A stretch of 64,000 nucleotides of DNA from Lunularia cruciata (lineage: Eukaryota; Streptophyta; Marchantiopsida; Lunulariales; Lunulariaceae). This document shows positions 44,604 to 57,160 of the stretch, piece by piece (position 1 is the stretch's first letter; each line of letters starts with the position of its first letter). The DNA is taken from the NCBI GenBank assembly GCA_948567375.1, contig OX419760.1, positions 1,054,001-1,118,000 on the forward strand, read 5' to 3'. Below the pieces are notes generated by a model that saw only the letters and a list, made by a program, of their open reading frames with translations, was not told where the DNA came from and did not search any database. The translations under genes and the position numbers were made by a program.

Positions 44604-45996
44604 AGATTTTTTGTAAACATTTGATTGTCACTAAGAGACATGGGTCACTCGTGATGCATGGATTACACAGATTCCATAGGGGTTGTGCAGAAAGTGCAAG
44701 ACGCGCGGGATACAAAGGGAAAAAATTGAAACCTTAACAAAGCACTCTCGAGTTTAAACTTCTCTGGTTGTTCAGCAGCGAAAAGAGGGGAAATCTCTAA
44801 GTCAAGAAAGGGTTCCTAGAACTGGGGCTAGCCCATTCATATTAGGCAGTGGTTTTAGCCAGGCATTAAGAGAAGCAGTCCATGCATCTGATCAACAAAT
44901 GAGAGATTTAAGCAACAAGATCCGAGTTCATATACCATGGTCCATAAACAAAGAGGTTACAAATGATGTCGTTCATAGGAAAATTTCTTCTGGTCAGAAG
45001 GCGTCTAGTACTTTGAATGGTTAAAATTGTTGCAAAAGGACTTTATGGGTCGTTCGGAGTGTTTTAACACAAAATTAAGATAAGTAGTACTCAATTAATA
45101 TGTACTGGAACACACTTCGAGAACACAAGACAAGTCTGGAATTGGTATGATAATGTGATGTAGATGATGGCTGCTCATATTATAATTGAGGTATTGCCAA
45201 CTCGTCACTTAGTTTTATACATCATACTGAGTACAGGACCCGTAAGACAGACATTGAAAAGAAGAATTCCTTAGTCGGATGAAGGTTGTAAACGAAATGC
45301 AATCTCAACCACAACTGATAGACAAAGTGAGCGACGAGAGATGTTTGGCATTACGCTATTTCCCCGCTTCAAGATAGATCATGTACTTTCATAACTTCCG
45401 AGGCTGCTCTGTCCAGTAGATTCAATTTGTACATGTGAAAACTATTGCACAAGCTCCTGGTTGGAAGGACCAGAAAATCTATCAAATAATTATCGATCTT
45501 TGTACAGTTGGTTCTTAGGCTCTGGCTGGGGTTCGTTGTCACAAAGTTGTGGATCGAATAAAAGGGACCAGCGGGAGAAGACCCAATGCTACGATGCTCT
45601 CAAATCAGTAATGAATGTTACTCAGTCCAAATTTGAATTACAAATTAATGATTCAATAAAATTTACAGCAATGTCCAAAACCGTAAAAACCAAAAACACT
45701 GGGTCACGATTTAGATTATCCATTTAACATTTATGATAATAAACATTTACCCCATAATTTTCATATGTAATTTCAACCTGATTGCCTATAAAAAATTTAT
45801 AGATTACTCTCTACAATAACAACATGCCGAGATAATCAAAGAAAGTCGTCAACTGTTTTATTATGAAACTGTTTACTACGAAAGACTATCAGAGAGATGA
45901 ACTCCATTTCCACCTGAAATAGTTCTCGTGAAGACTTAGAGTAAACTTAGTCTAGATTTCGATCCTTAAACGCGACTATTTCTCTCAATTGGCTCC

Positions 45997-46200
45997 ATTG
46001 AAATCAGGTGTCCCTCACAATTTAGCTCCTTCGGGGGAGGTGTGTGAGGGACACCCATTTCCCTTCAATGTTACACTCTGTGAATTGGGTATCCCTCACA
46101 CTTAACTTCTTCGGAAACTGGTGTCCTTCACAATCTAGCTTCTTTGATTTGGGTACTTCTCACACGTTATCTTCTTTGAAATTGGTATCCCTCACTGATG
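45997..46200. repeat. Degenerate minisatellite with hairpin at the 3' side of the EDM2-like gene
   Basis: About five units of roughly 33-40 bp have the core GGTGTCCCTCACA-TTAGCTTCTTTG. The first unit and a reversed core form an inverted repeat: 46007-46019 GGTGTCCCTCACA and 46043-46055 its exact complement, with a 23-base loop. It starts 16 bases beyond the stop codon of the gene at 46216. Confidence 0.7.
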
Positions 46201-46215
46201 GTCTGACGAGGATAT

Positions 46216-49200
46216 TCAAGACAACGAAGGAAATTCGATGTGGTGTCGTGCGGGAGTCTGTAATGCAGCTATCAACTTGTGATTCCTGCGTAAAACAAAT
46301 ACAAACTGAGTAAATTTTGATTCGATATACTTAAGTATAATTTACACTGACTTCGAATAATTTTAAGTCTTTTACCTGCAATATACGTAGTGCCTATCCC
46401 CGTGACCCCAGATCTTGATGAATCTCTTCTCTTTCGATTTTTTGTAGCTGTATCAAATACAAGGATAGCATTTCAGGTTAGATGTTTTAACGTAACATTT
46501 CGCAAAGATTGAAGTGGAAGAAGAAAGTCCCAGGTATTTTGTTACACTCATGTCATTTTAGCTAATCTCGAAATGCAGCATTAGATGAGATATATCAATT
46601 AAGCAACGAAATAAAGAACCCGCTCTAAAACTACCCGGTTACATATTCACTCAAACTCTGACTCTTGATGATAAAATCGTCAAAACTATCTACACTACAC
46701 CAGAGTATATAAAGAGGCAAGTATGTTTAACCCTGCATCCAAGATTAGCACAACAATTACTATGCATCAATAGTAGTTATAAATAGGAAGTGCCTGCAAT
46801 ATTTTCGAGGTCCGAGCCACGGGAACATTTGAAAACGAAAAATTTAATGATGATTTAGTAAAGGCAACTATGAGTTAGATAGTATACCAGAAAAACCCGA
46901 ATCTGAAGATAGTATACCAGAAAAACCCGAATCTGAAGATAGTATACCAGAAAAACCAGAGTCTCATTAAAGTAATGAGACTGCTCCATTACTGTATGAA
47001 AATTGGGATTTACCCTTACATGCTCTATGTCAGCACGAGTCTATGAAATCTACACATATATCTAATTTAAGGATCAAAATAACGTACTTCTTGAGACAAT
47101 CAGCATGCCAAGCCTTTGGGCACCGTCTGCATTGCACCAATTTCCCGGGCTCAGCTTCTTCAGTGTTGCAAGTCCGACATTGGTGGCGCGGGCAAATAAC
47201 TTTCTTGACACCATTCGCCTCTGTTATCACTGTTTTCGTCTTAAATAGCACAGATTTTGAGAGACATTCAACATGATAAAACTTTCTGCAGCTGGGAATT
47301 TCACACATGATCACCTGCCAAACAATAAGCCCACGCGTATGGTCACCTCTTTGCCTTGGTAATCCGTGAAATTGCAACCCAAGACCAAATAGAAAATTAC
47401 CGTTGCTGATATATGTGTTCACAAAGTCATATCGCACTAGATTCATATCTACCACCTCCGGTTAGACATCAGTTTGAAACCTAATTTTAAGCATTAAAAC
47501 TCAAATCCGCATTCTGCTGTTCAGTCATAACCCAAGTGTAATGATGGATTCACTCTTATCGACCAAATAGGAGATATCGAATTCAATGCTTTACCTCAGG
47601 TGATCCATTGTTTGCTTGAGCTGCTCCAAGTTTGCCACAGACAAAACATTGTTGAATTTCGTAGGTACAGTTCTGACAATGAAATTCTCCCATTGTCTAG
47701 GGTACAAGAAAATACACGTAAGCGTCATTTAGAAAAGCCTTACTGGACGCAATGGCAACAAACGAGACCTAGAAACGATTCTAACAAGAAAAGCTTGTCC
47801 AACTTGTTACTTTGTAAGGTTCTTCGCCTTCCCTACCGTTTGCACCTACCACCAAAACCTTGTCAGTTGAACCATGCAGATAATGAATATCATGCAAAAC
47901 TTATATACATGATATTTTCAGGAGCTCTGCTCAACCCATTTTCTCTATTGCATTCCAGTCTACCTTATCAAGACTCAAGATCCAAGTTTGAATTTTAATT
48001 TTCGCTTCTCGGATATAGAAATAGTCTTGTCATCTATAACACTTGTGTTCATTATTATTATTGGAAATACTCGTAATCCGTCTAGTTTAGTATGCTAGAA
48101 TGGAAATTGCATAACGTGTTAGCCAGTCTAGACCATAGATGCAGACCTCACATCCGGGAAAACATATTACATCCACATGATTTAAAATCTAAATTCAAGT
48201 CGACTCAACCATTTAATTCTGGTAGAATTATCAGTGCCAACCGCTATATATGCGTTACCGCTTGACGTACCTCAACAGCTCCCGCTGAAAGGCACAGTGT
48301 TTCACAGTCAATCCGGTCGTCCTTCTTAGCATGGAAGTTTCGGTGGCAAATCCCCTCACAACTACATGATTTCCCAGTTCAGGTTTTACTTCAGTTTGTG
48401 CAAATGGAATGATTACAGTACAGCGGACTGAAATACTATTGCAAGAACAACTCACTAATTGAAAAGTGAAATTCACCAAGTACCTGATTCCGAGGCATAC
48501 TCCTCCAATAAAAGATACACTAGATGTAAAGTACATTATAACGATCCAGACCTAGGGTCAGACTTTGCAATGAAAGGTCATCGACCGAGAAGATCAAAGA
48601 CGTAAAGTTAATTACTGGCAACGTAATCTATACGAGTCAGCAAGAAACTACGGGTGATTATGACAAGGCTAGTGCAGACAAGGTGCAGCTAGAAGCATAA
48701 AAATACGAATGTACCTATATTATGCTGTCTGTAAAGGTATATGCACAATTTCAAGAAGAGAGATAAATTATTCCAAGAGTGTTTACTAATCGGAGAAGAT
48801 GTAACGTATACAAATATTTAGTAGTAAAGGATGCAAGGTTAACCTTAGAAGATTGTCTCCCCCGTCGTCACAAATAACACAAATAACTGGATCATCGAAC
48901 CCTTGTGGTGTGGTTGCATCTCGTAGACGTTTGCCACCTTTGTCACCACTAGAAGGAGCCTTCGGAGGTTCTTCGTCTCCGGCTGCATCATCTGCAGGTT
49001 TCTTAGTTGCCTGTCCTCCACCTGCTTTGTTTACAGGTTTTGGAGCGACAACACCTTCAACTCCAACTGCTTCCCTGTTAGCTTTTGTAATTGCTTGGTT
49101 TCCCTTAACTCCTTCATGTGGTCTTCCAGTCGCTGCTCTCCCGTCAACCTCAGCAGCTGAAGTACCTCTACTTCCACAAAATCCAGCTGCTTCCGCAAAA

Positions 49201-50120
49201 GGTTTTGTAACCGCTAGGTTTCCCTTAACTGCTTCTGGAGCTGCTTCATGTGGTTCTCCAGTTGCTGCTCTCTTAACTGCTTCGAGAGGGATTTCACTTC
49301 CATCGACCTCAGCAGCTGCTGAAGTACCTCTGCTTCCACAAACCCGAGTTGTATCCTGTACTGGGTTTGCCACTTCTTCTGCTAAAACCCGAGTTGTATC
49401 TTGTGCTTCTTCCGCACAAATCTGAGTTACATCCTGTGCTGGGCTTGCGCATTTATCCATATCCATTCCCAGCACTGTGGCCGCTCCTTCCGCACACGAT
49501 ATGACTACTTCTTCCGCACCCGACATGGCAGCTTCTTCATCTGCATCTTGAACATCTGCATCTTGAACGCGTGGGACCACTGTTCCTTCGGTGTTGTTTG
49601 ACTCAAAGGTCACTGCGATGCTAACATTTAAGAAACCACTTGAGAAAGAGTTCGTATCCAAAGGTATGCGAAATTCATGAAGCCGGGCAAGTGGTGGAAC
49701 TCGTGCGGCTCCATGATCAGATAATTCTCGAACAATATTTGTTTTGAGAATTTTCCTTGGTTCCACACTGTGGACAGAGAGTGGAACTTCAATCTTTTCA
49801 ACAACGTCAATGGGAATTGTAACTTTAATCTTTTCACCAACCTCATCTTCAGGAGGGGAGTTGCAAAGAATGGAGGTTGAAGCTCCCCGAGGCTCAAAAT
49901 TAGATTGAGATGGCAAAATTTCGTCAGTAACCCCTCTAGGTCTAACAGTGTCTGCAGGCCCTCGAACATCAATCACTTCAGTTCCTGGTTCAGGTGCAGC
50001 GTCTACATGCCCTTGAACGTCAATCACTTTAGTTTCGAGTCTAGGTGTATCGTTCAGGTCGAAATCATCATTGTCGTGTTTGCGTTTGACAGACAAGTTT
50101 GGAGAGCTTCTAGGTTCCAT
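46216..50120 (-). CDS. EDM2-like: EDM2-like PHD-finger protein, six exons, short C-terminus
   Basis: The exons I infer (minus strand) are 50120-48844, 48361-48271, 47696-47595, 47314-47088, 46447-46376 and 46285-46216. All have GT-AG introns and an unbroken frame of 612 codons plus stop. Residues 1-410 are low-complexity with internal repeats (CGSRGTSAA, TGEPHEA, AVKGN). From residue ~413 comes the zinc-finger block of EDM2-type proteins: CVICDDGGDNLLSCEGICHRN, CQNC, CFVCGK, MCEIPSCRKFYHVEC, CPRHQCRTC and CRRCPKAWHADC. KIWGHGDRHYVYC and TPARHHIEFP follow. EDM2 in Arabidopsis is a nuclear regulator of heterochromatin, including silenced transposons inside genes. Known EDM2 proteins continue for hundreds of residues into a methyltransferase-like domain. 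Here TGA (46218-46216) follows FPSLS, so the protein is short unless a further exon is spliced from before the stop. Exons 2-6 rest on splice-site and family reading, not transcript data. Confidence 0.78.
46878..46966. repeat. 30-bp minisatellite, three units, in intron 4 of the EDM2-like gene
   Basis: The unit GATAGTATACCAGAAAAACC-CGAATCTGAA repeats at 46878, 46908 and 46938, the third copy with a few changes. The unit length is divisible by three. The plus strand reads as repeated DSIPEKPESE, but no flanking gene on that strand is seen. Confidence 0.9.
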
Positions 50121-50164
50121 GTTTCGGGTCGATGGAATCCAAACTTGAGAACTTACTAAAGTCC

Positions 50165-50170
50165 TATATA
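50165..50170 (-). promoter_or_regulatory. Possible TATA box of the EDM2-like gene
   Basis: TATATA within ACATATATAGG on the minus strand lies about 45-50 bases upstream of the ATG at 50120. This would give a very short 5' leader, so it is only a candidate. Confidence 0.25.
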
Positions 50171-50180
50171 TGTTAAACGT

Positions 50181-53100
50181 AGCTACAGAAGGGCCTAATT
50201 ACCGTTAAGTGGTAATGGAAAAGAGAGATCGATTGACAGATACACGACGGCTTGGCGATTGGAGTGAAAAAGCCAAGCTAGAGGAAGTACTTCGAAAGAG
50301 TCCAGTTGGACTCGGAGGAGTATTAGCACAGCTGCCGCAGAAAGAAATCTCGTCTCTGACCGGTACATAAAGCAAGAGTGCTCGATTTTCCTCGGATGGA
50401 AAGCTCGTCTGTATGAACGGCACAAACAAAACAAACGAAGAATTAGCTTAACGTGATACTAGTTCTGTGAACACAACTTCTTGCCTACAGCTAAAGAGAG
50501 AGCAAACTAACAACAAGATTGTGAGAATTACATAGTATAAGTAGCCCAAGCTTGAGTGCTGCCACAAAGGTTCAGACTGGAGGCTCCCCCAATGCAGTCT
50601 CAGATCTGTTGGGACCCATCAATGTAGGAAGAAGAATGACTTCTCAAACTTGGCTAACTGAACAGAAAGCAAAGTACATTTTAGCAATAGGGGTGTCAAA
50701 TTATATTATCTATCACCCAGCTGAGAGAACCTTAATCAAACTCTGACGTGTATTGAAACAAACCTAGTCATTTGCTTACTCCCGATAGACGATTAAACTT
50801 CTCCCATACACAGAAAGTTTAACCCTACCTAGGTGAATGACAAGGGAGGATTTGAGAGAGAAGTTGTATCCTATACTCTGCAGGTCCTTTACAGGGACCG
50901 GTACTTTCAATGATTCAACCCACTCGCTGGCAGGTGGCTTTGAACGGAGTGAAGAAACGAACAAATAGGGAATGCATTTTCATATCCCCAGAATTACTCC
51001 GTTTGAAGCCTGAGGCATGCTTCATTAGGAGGATGCAGAAGAACTGTAAGCGACGAGTTTCCACTTATCAGTCTTGTAAAGAAGGTAGATTTAATGATCC
51101 CTGGTTCACATACATCCACATGGTACCCTCTTAAACTAAACTGCTACATGTCAGTACTTTGGTGAATTTAGAATAGTGTAACCATAGCTTGTGGTTTAAC
51201 AGTCTAACACATTATTGCCATTGCGGAATGTCTCTATTTCATATAGGCATGGAGAAAGTAGCTGGTCCTTCCTTCTGTCAAGGGCATTGACATTGCAACT
51301 ATTTTCTGGTTACCTTGAAGTTCTACAAACGGGAAATTTGAGCTTCTAAGCGATAGAATCAATCATATAAAACAACATAGATAGTGCTACGTAACCTGAG
51401 TGCATCTAATATATACACTCAGCGTATAAGAAGAAGCGTCCCTAGGGAGAACAATAACACCTAATATTGGGAGGAATGAGGTTCTCAAAATCCTCTGTGC
51501 GTATATTCACATTCATGCATCTATGAAAGAAAGCATGTATCCTTTACAAGATTAGCTGTACCGACAACTCGTAATACTCAGTAGGAAGATCTCTAATGCT
51601 TTTTAATTTATTCCGATTCATTTATCCATGGAAGAAAGTATTTCAAGATCTGTTTACACCAACTTCGTACGTCTTGCCGCCATGCACACGACCGATGTGA
51701 TACGTATGTCAATAAAGTGATTATACCCGCATCTGATATATAGTAATACCCTGGATGCTTAAACTTACAGGGGATGAGCTGCATATCTTTACATACTTTC
51801 ACCCTGAATGCTTAAACTAACAGCGGATGATCATCTCGCATTCTGATATGTGATGCTTACACTTGCTCCCTACTTCCGGTGTGCTTCTAACACATTCTGC
51901 AACCACACTAACGCTGATAGCCACGCATGGTATTTTATAGAGTTCAAGTTGAGTGGAAACACTTATACTCACATCAGTACACCCGGAATGCCGCAAGGTA
52001 CTCCAACAAATAGCCGTAGATAGATGTGGTTGACGTGATCTCCAAAAGAAGCTTACTGATCTTCACAAAGCCGCCCGTAGTCACATCCAGTCTTGCATGT
52101 AGCCAACGTAATCTTCCTCCTTAAGAGTCCTACTGGTCTCCGCAATGCCGCAGGATAGCCACGTAGAGTCTTGTATGTAGTTGGACGTAATCTCCTCACA
52201 CACTTGTAAGTACACCAGCAACAGATCTGCAAAAAGGTATTCCCACTGAGTAACTGGTTTGACTGACAGTTTCACCCCTTGAGTTCTTCCGAAAGCTGCA
52301 CAAGCGTCATATATATACTCCTTGTTGTAAGGACGTTGCAAACGTCAACAACGGACACTAACACTCTAGTGTGATGAACTCTTCCGACCCTATACAGTTG
52401 TAGGTCCAAAATAGTCCGACAAAGTGAGAAACACAATGTGAGATTGATTCCTTCAAAAAACTACGCAAGCTTGAGAAATGTATTGCGCAATCTTACTGAA
52501 TGAGTTTGCTCAAAGCTACACAAGCTCCAAGCATATACTTCTTATGTCGTAGGACGTCCGCAACACCCAAAGTTTCGAACAGCATGAGATCTTTGGAATC
52601 CCATACAACTGCAAATTATGTAGTATGCGTATGAGATCCTCGAAGGAATTCAAAAGAACTTTAAAAAGCAACTCCAGACGAGGTAGAGGCGCACGCGCGT
52701 AGCCACATGGGTTGTGAAAAGAAGCCAACTCAAGCTTTTATACGCATGTTTTAGCCACCCGCATGAGGAGAAGCTCCTCGCATAAAGGTAGGCTACCCAG
52801 GCTCGACAGTCACATTAGTCAATAGAATCCCGCACAAAACCTTATGTGCACACCTGCGCAACCTTTTGCGCACAAGATTGTGCCTCCAACTATCAGAGTT
52901 TACTCTGCACTATCTTGCCAGCAATAATGCATGCGAAGGAATAAGGGTACTATGGATGAAAATGGGGCAGTTTATATCCTCGATGAAGAGCCTTTTGCAA
53001 GTCTCCTGTCCCTTGGATCTCAATCCATCTGCGATGTAGGATGTTTCTCTGTATGGGAGGTTATGCTCCTTGGACCGTTGGATCATCTCTTGTTTTGGGA

Positions 53101-54360
53101 AATCTCATTTCTAGAAACCGTTGGATTTGGCAACAACTTCCATCCCTTTCGTCACTTTATTGCAGAAGATCTTTAGGAATCTGTGGGACCATATGTCTCC
53201 ACGTATTAGGAGGAACTACTCACAGCCATAATATGTCGAGTACACCTTCACATCACCCACTCCTGCATCAGTTAATATCACCGATTCTTCAATGTTCTAT
53301 GACATAGTTATTAATATATTTCAACCCCTGGTTAGACCATGCTGGTTTAACGCTGAATAGGAACTAGCAATATTAGACAACACTCCAAAACTTGAAGCAA
53401 TCGCCAATCCCCTATCTCTACAATAAAGTCAGAGTCTTTGGGTCAGGGCCAATCTACTTTCACCTTTAAATGAGTAGAGCTCCCAAGGAGGCTTTAAGCT
53501 GAACATACTTGTCAAACAAACGACTAGTAGACCACCAATATTGAGTTCAAGAACATGATTCAATAAAGATGAGGGTTGCAAGTAGATACTTGCTTATAAC
53601 CCTAGTAGTTTCTTCAAACCCAAGCACACTTAAATTACATGTCAATCCCATTCGGTCAAAGTTAGCAGTCTGTTTTGCAGCATAATGGAAAGCGTAGACC
53701 ATCTTGTCCCGACTTATTGCGCAATTATTGGGCAGAAAACCAGGTGATAAGATCAAAGGGTAAATGCCAAAAGCCACGCTAAAACAAAATTAAGGCAACA
53801 CATAGGTTTAACATGATAGAACTGGAACTGATGTTTGCTCCTTAAGCTTAATAGGATAGAACCCAAACTGCAAAAGACATGGATCATCTAGTTTGGATAT
53901 ATTAAGAAGCTAAACAATCTAGACGATTAGACTCCCAAAAGCTTGGACAATCCTCCAGGTCTCCAACCTATGAAGAGGAACTACAAAAAAACTTGGACCA
54001 TCATGGTGGGGTTAGTAGTGGGAAATGGTACTAGCAATATGAGGTGTTTCCATTAAGACACATCAATCTCCAAACATCACACCACACCACACTCAGACTC
54101 CAAGTAACGTACTGTACACAAGCAAAAGGTTGGGCTATCTCTCTCAGCCCTGCAGTTACAGCAAGCTGCGGGCGGCAATTCCTTGCTCTTCGAAACATCA
54201 CACCAGTTTGTCCCATCCATCTTGCTTACTGATCTGTGCCCATTGGTCAGATGTGTAACATCAATGGTTCTGCAATAGCTTCTTACTGCTGGTTACGGCT
54301 ATTGGTTACCCTATAAGTGTCAATAAATTGTTTGTTTGCCGCTCAAGAGCGACAGATACC
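50181..54360. other. Intergenic stretch, no gene recognised
   Basis: This region has higher complexity and less A+T than the flanking DNA, with several frames of 60-88 codons. None shows a domain I recognise. Divergent promoter sequence for the EDM2-like gene probably lies at its left end. Confidence 0.5.
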
Positions 54361-56230
54361 TCAGTGCATGCAGGTGCATGTGTGAAAAAAATATTATTAT
54401 TAAATTAGAAACACTATAAATTACGTTTTTATTTTAATTTTCCTTATAAAAATCATTATTAATACAAAATTTCTAAATTAATTCTAACTTTTATATTTAA
54501 TATAACAACACTCTTTAAAATTGTATGTAAACATGGAACCTACATGCGATACAAAATTATTAATTTCAATTTTCAATATATGAGATAAAATTAAGAGTAA
54601 CTAAAAATATCTAAAATATCATACGTAACCAAAAAGGAAAATCATGCAAATACACGCAGTTATCCAATTTCTATACTCAAAGGATTTAGTGAAAATAACG
54701 CTATATAAATGTTTGTATCTATCATTGTACATTGTATCTTGTTGTATATTAAAATGGCACTCTAATATCCCTCTATAATTTGTAACATTTAAGGATCATA
54801 TAATATAATATGTTAATACTATTTCTAGATATGAAAGAGAATATTAAAAAATTATACATTTCTAAAACATTATATTTAGATTTTCAAAGAGTCATGAAAT
54901 ACACGCGGTTATCTCATTCACTTAAAACTTTATACAAAAATATTTGTACAATCAAATTTATACATTAAAGATAGAATTAGAATTCCATATTTATTCATTA
55001 ATTTAAGTAAACACCTAAAATTAGATAAGATATTATACTCACTTTTCTATATATTGAATAATTACATGATTTGCAGATGTATTATATTTAATACATTCTC
55101 CTAAAAAGCTTTTTTTTATTTTTCTTGTCAAAAAATTTATTAATATCATATTTAAAAATATTAATGATAATTTTTGAAGGTTTTATAAATCTATTAACTA
55201 TGCTAATCCTAAAATAAACGAAATATGGTATTAGAATAATTTTTATAAATAATATAAATACATATACTCAAATAATTTCAAATTTAAGCTAATGAATTAA
55301 TAGAATAATACAAAAGCATAGAGCTATGGTCACTTTTAATCTTTGAGAAGATTTATAAGAAATTAATTTAATATTCTGAAGAAGATATAAGTAAATATTA
55401 AAATATAAATTTGATTAAGGTATAACCTAATCAAATAGAAAGTAAATTAGAGATTATCAATTGATTATACTGACAATTTTAAAAGATTCATGTAGGTAAT
55501 CTAGTAACTAACCCTATCAAATAACATATATTCACAAGACAAATTTGTGAAAATAAGTAGATTTGTTACACATGATATAATCTATTTCATAAAATTCATC
55601 ATTATTCCATTCATGAGTATTATATTATAATAAAATACTCTTTTATTTTTTATATAAATTCAAGGAAAAAATTTGCATATAAAATTAACATTATTTTTAT
55701 TTTATTTTAAATATAGATGTTTGTAGAATACAATTGAATATCTTTAACCATTTCTTACTAAAAATTTTTAATGGAAGTAATTGAATATATTAAGCATGAA
55801 ATTTGAAGATTTATTAGTTTAATTTAATATACTCAACACTATTAAAATTGTTATTTTTTATATAGAACTGGTGTTTAAGGTAGTTACTAAAATTGAAAAA
55901 AAAAATAGATTTTATAGGGCAGAAAATTATGCAAATACATGTACTTGTTGTAATTTTCCTTATTAAAAACTTTTATCAGGAAATAGTTCTAGAGATAAGT
56001 GAATATTTAGGAATATTTACCAAATTTAACACCTAAATCTAAATACTAAACTAATAAGATGTTAAATCATAATTTCTATATTAAATATAAAATAACTGAA
56101 AATAGATTTCATTAGTAAACATTGATACTAATTATGTAATTTAAGCCTGTGTAAACTTGAAATCAGAAACTACATCTATGAAATAAAATATATTTATGTT
56201 ATGTCAAATACAATACATGTTATGTCATAT
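54361..56230. other. Very AT-rich block
   Basis: About 1.9 kb is almost entirely A/T with scattered short G/C runs. It has no reading frame above 60 codons and no long repeat. Its edges are fairly sharp against neighbouring DNA. Confidence 0.7.
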
Positions 56231-56312
56231 CAATTCTAAAATATGTATCATTCAAAGGTATGTCTAATTTTCTTCTTCTCCTTTTGAACCTTTTTGACAA
56301 GTTCAACAGGGT

Positions 56313-57160
56313 CTGATTGAATGAAGTCATACTCCTCTTGTTTCAACTCAAGAAAACAGAATTCAGTTTTCTTTTTATCAAACTTCTTAATTGTCTCTCT
56401 AATTTTGCTTCTTCTTTTTATTGGATTGCTTCTACTAAGTTCAAAGGATCTGGTTCAAAAAAGTTATACCCTAATTCAATAAATTTATACTCCTCTTCTT
56501 TTAACTCAAGCAAAGAAATTAGGTTTTTTTTCCATCGAACTTCTCAATTGTTCGCTTTAATGGCCTACTCAAAAACAATAACATTTCCCAATTCTTTCCT
56601 CTTTGGTTTAAGGCGTCAGTCTTGTCCTGTCTACAGCTTATTCCGTTCCCTCCCTTATTGTAGTGACGTGGAGGAGCATCGCCGTGCTGCCTGTATCTTT
56701 CAATTACTTTTCGTTTCTCTGTAGTGACTGGAGGAGCGTCGCCGTGCTGCCTGTATCTCTCAAATTACCTATCGTTTCTCTCTTCAAGCCTAGTACGGCT
56801 TGTTGGATGCTTCCTAATGGTATTGATTACTCCAGAGCAATATACAAATGACAGCTTGATGGATGTTTGTTGATAGTATTATTTATACTAAAGAAGTGCT
56901 GCACGAAACATTGGTGTGAATTGTCTCTACCATCTCTACCTCTAGGGCAGGTTGCAAGTCCATTCCAACCTCACTGTTCCCATGAGTCCTCACGCAGGAG
57001 TGTTGCTGTGTTGCCTACATCTCTTAATCTCCTTTCGTTTTCTTCTTCAAGCCGAACACGGCTCGATGGATGCATGGTATTATTGTTTATTCCAGAGCAG
57101 TGGTACAAAAGACGGCTCGATGGATGTTTCCTGACGTTGTTCTTACTCTACGATCTTTCT
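56313..57160. repeat. Cluster of tandem duplications
   Basis: Three nested repeats are visible. A ~158-bp imperfect duplication has CATACTCCTCTT at about 56328 and TATACTCCTCTT at 56487. A 61-bp duplication has TAGTGACGTGGAGGAGC at 56661 and TAGTGACTGGAGGAGC at 56722. A longer diverged duplication shares CTCTTCAAGCC-ACGGCT-GATG and TCCAGAGCA (about 56780-56895 and 57040-57140). No gene is supported. Confidence 0.65.

Larger units (their letters stand above)
42131..45996. other. Intergenic stretch with small duplications and a hairpin
   Basis: I recognise no gene. It holds a 20-bp-arm hairpin (43766-43812), a ~79-bp tandem duplication (43991-44148) and a ~113-bp tandem duplication (44378-44603). 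Confidence 0.55.

Noticed and set aside
46869-46969. CRISPR-like array
   Set aside because: The three 30-bp units are directly adjacent with no spacers, in a plant intron. It is a minisatellite.
48853-49425. 190-codon plus-strand frame opposite exon 1 of the EDM2-like gene
   Set aside because: It is antisense to the repeated, low-complexity part of exon 1 and shows no domain. It is open because of the composition of the coding strand.
50195-50434. Small minus-strand gene upstream of the EDM2-like start
   Set aside because: Two overlapping 74-79-codon frames with no domain lie in the expected promoter or 5' leader region. There is no support for translation.
53547-53777. 76-codon minus-strand frame (ISRDKMVYAFHYAAKQ)
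   Set aside because: It looks protein-like, but no family is recognised and no extension or splice partner was found.
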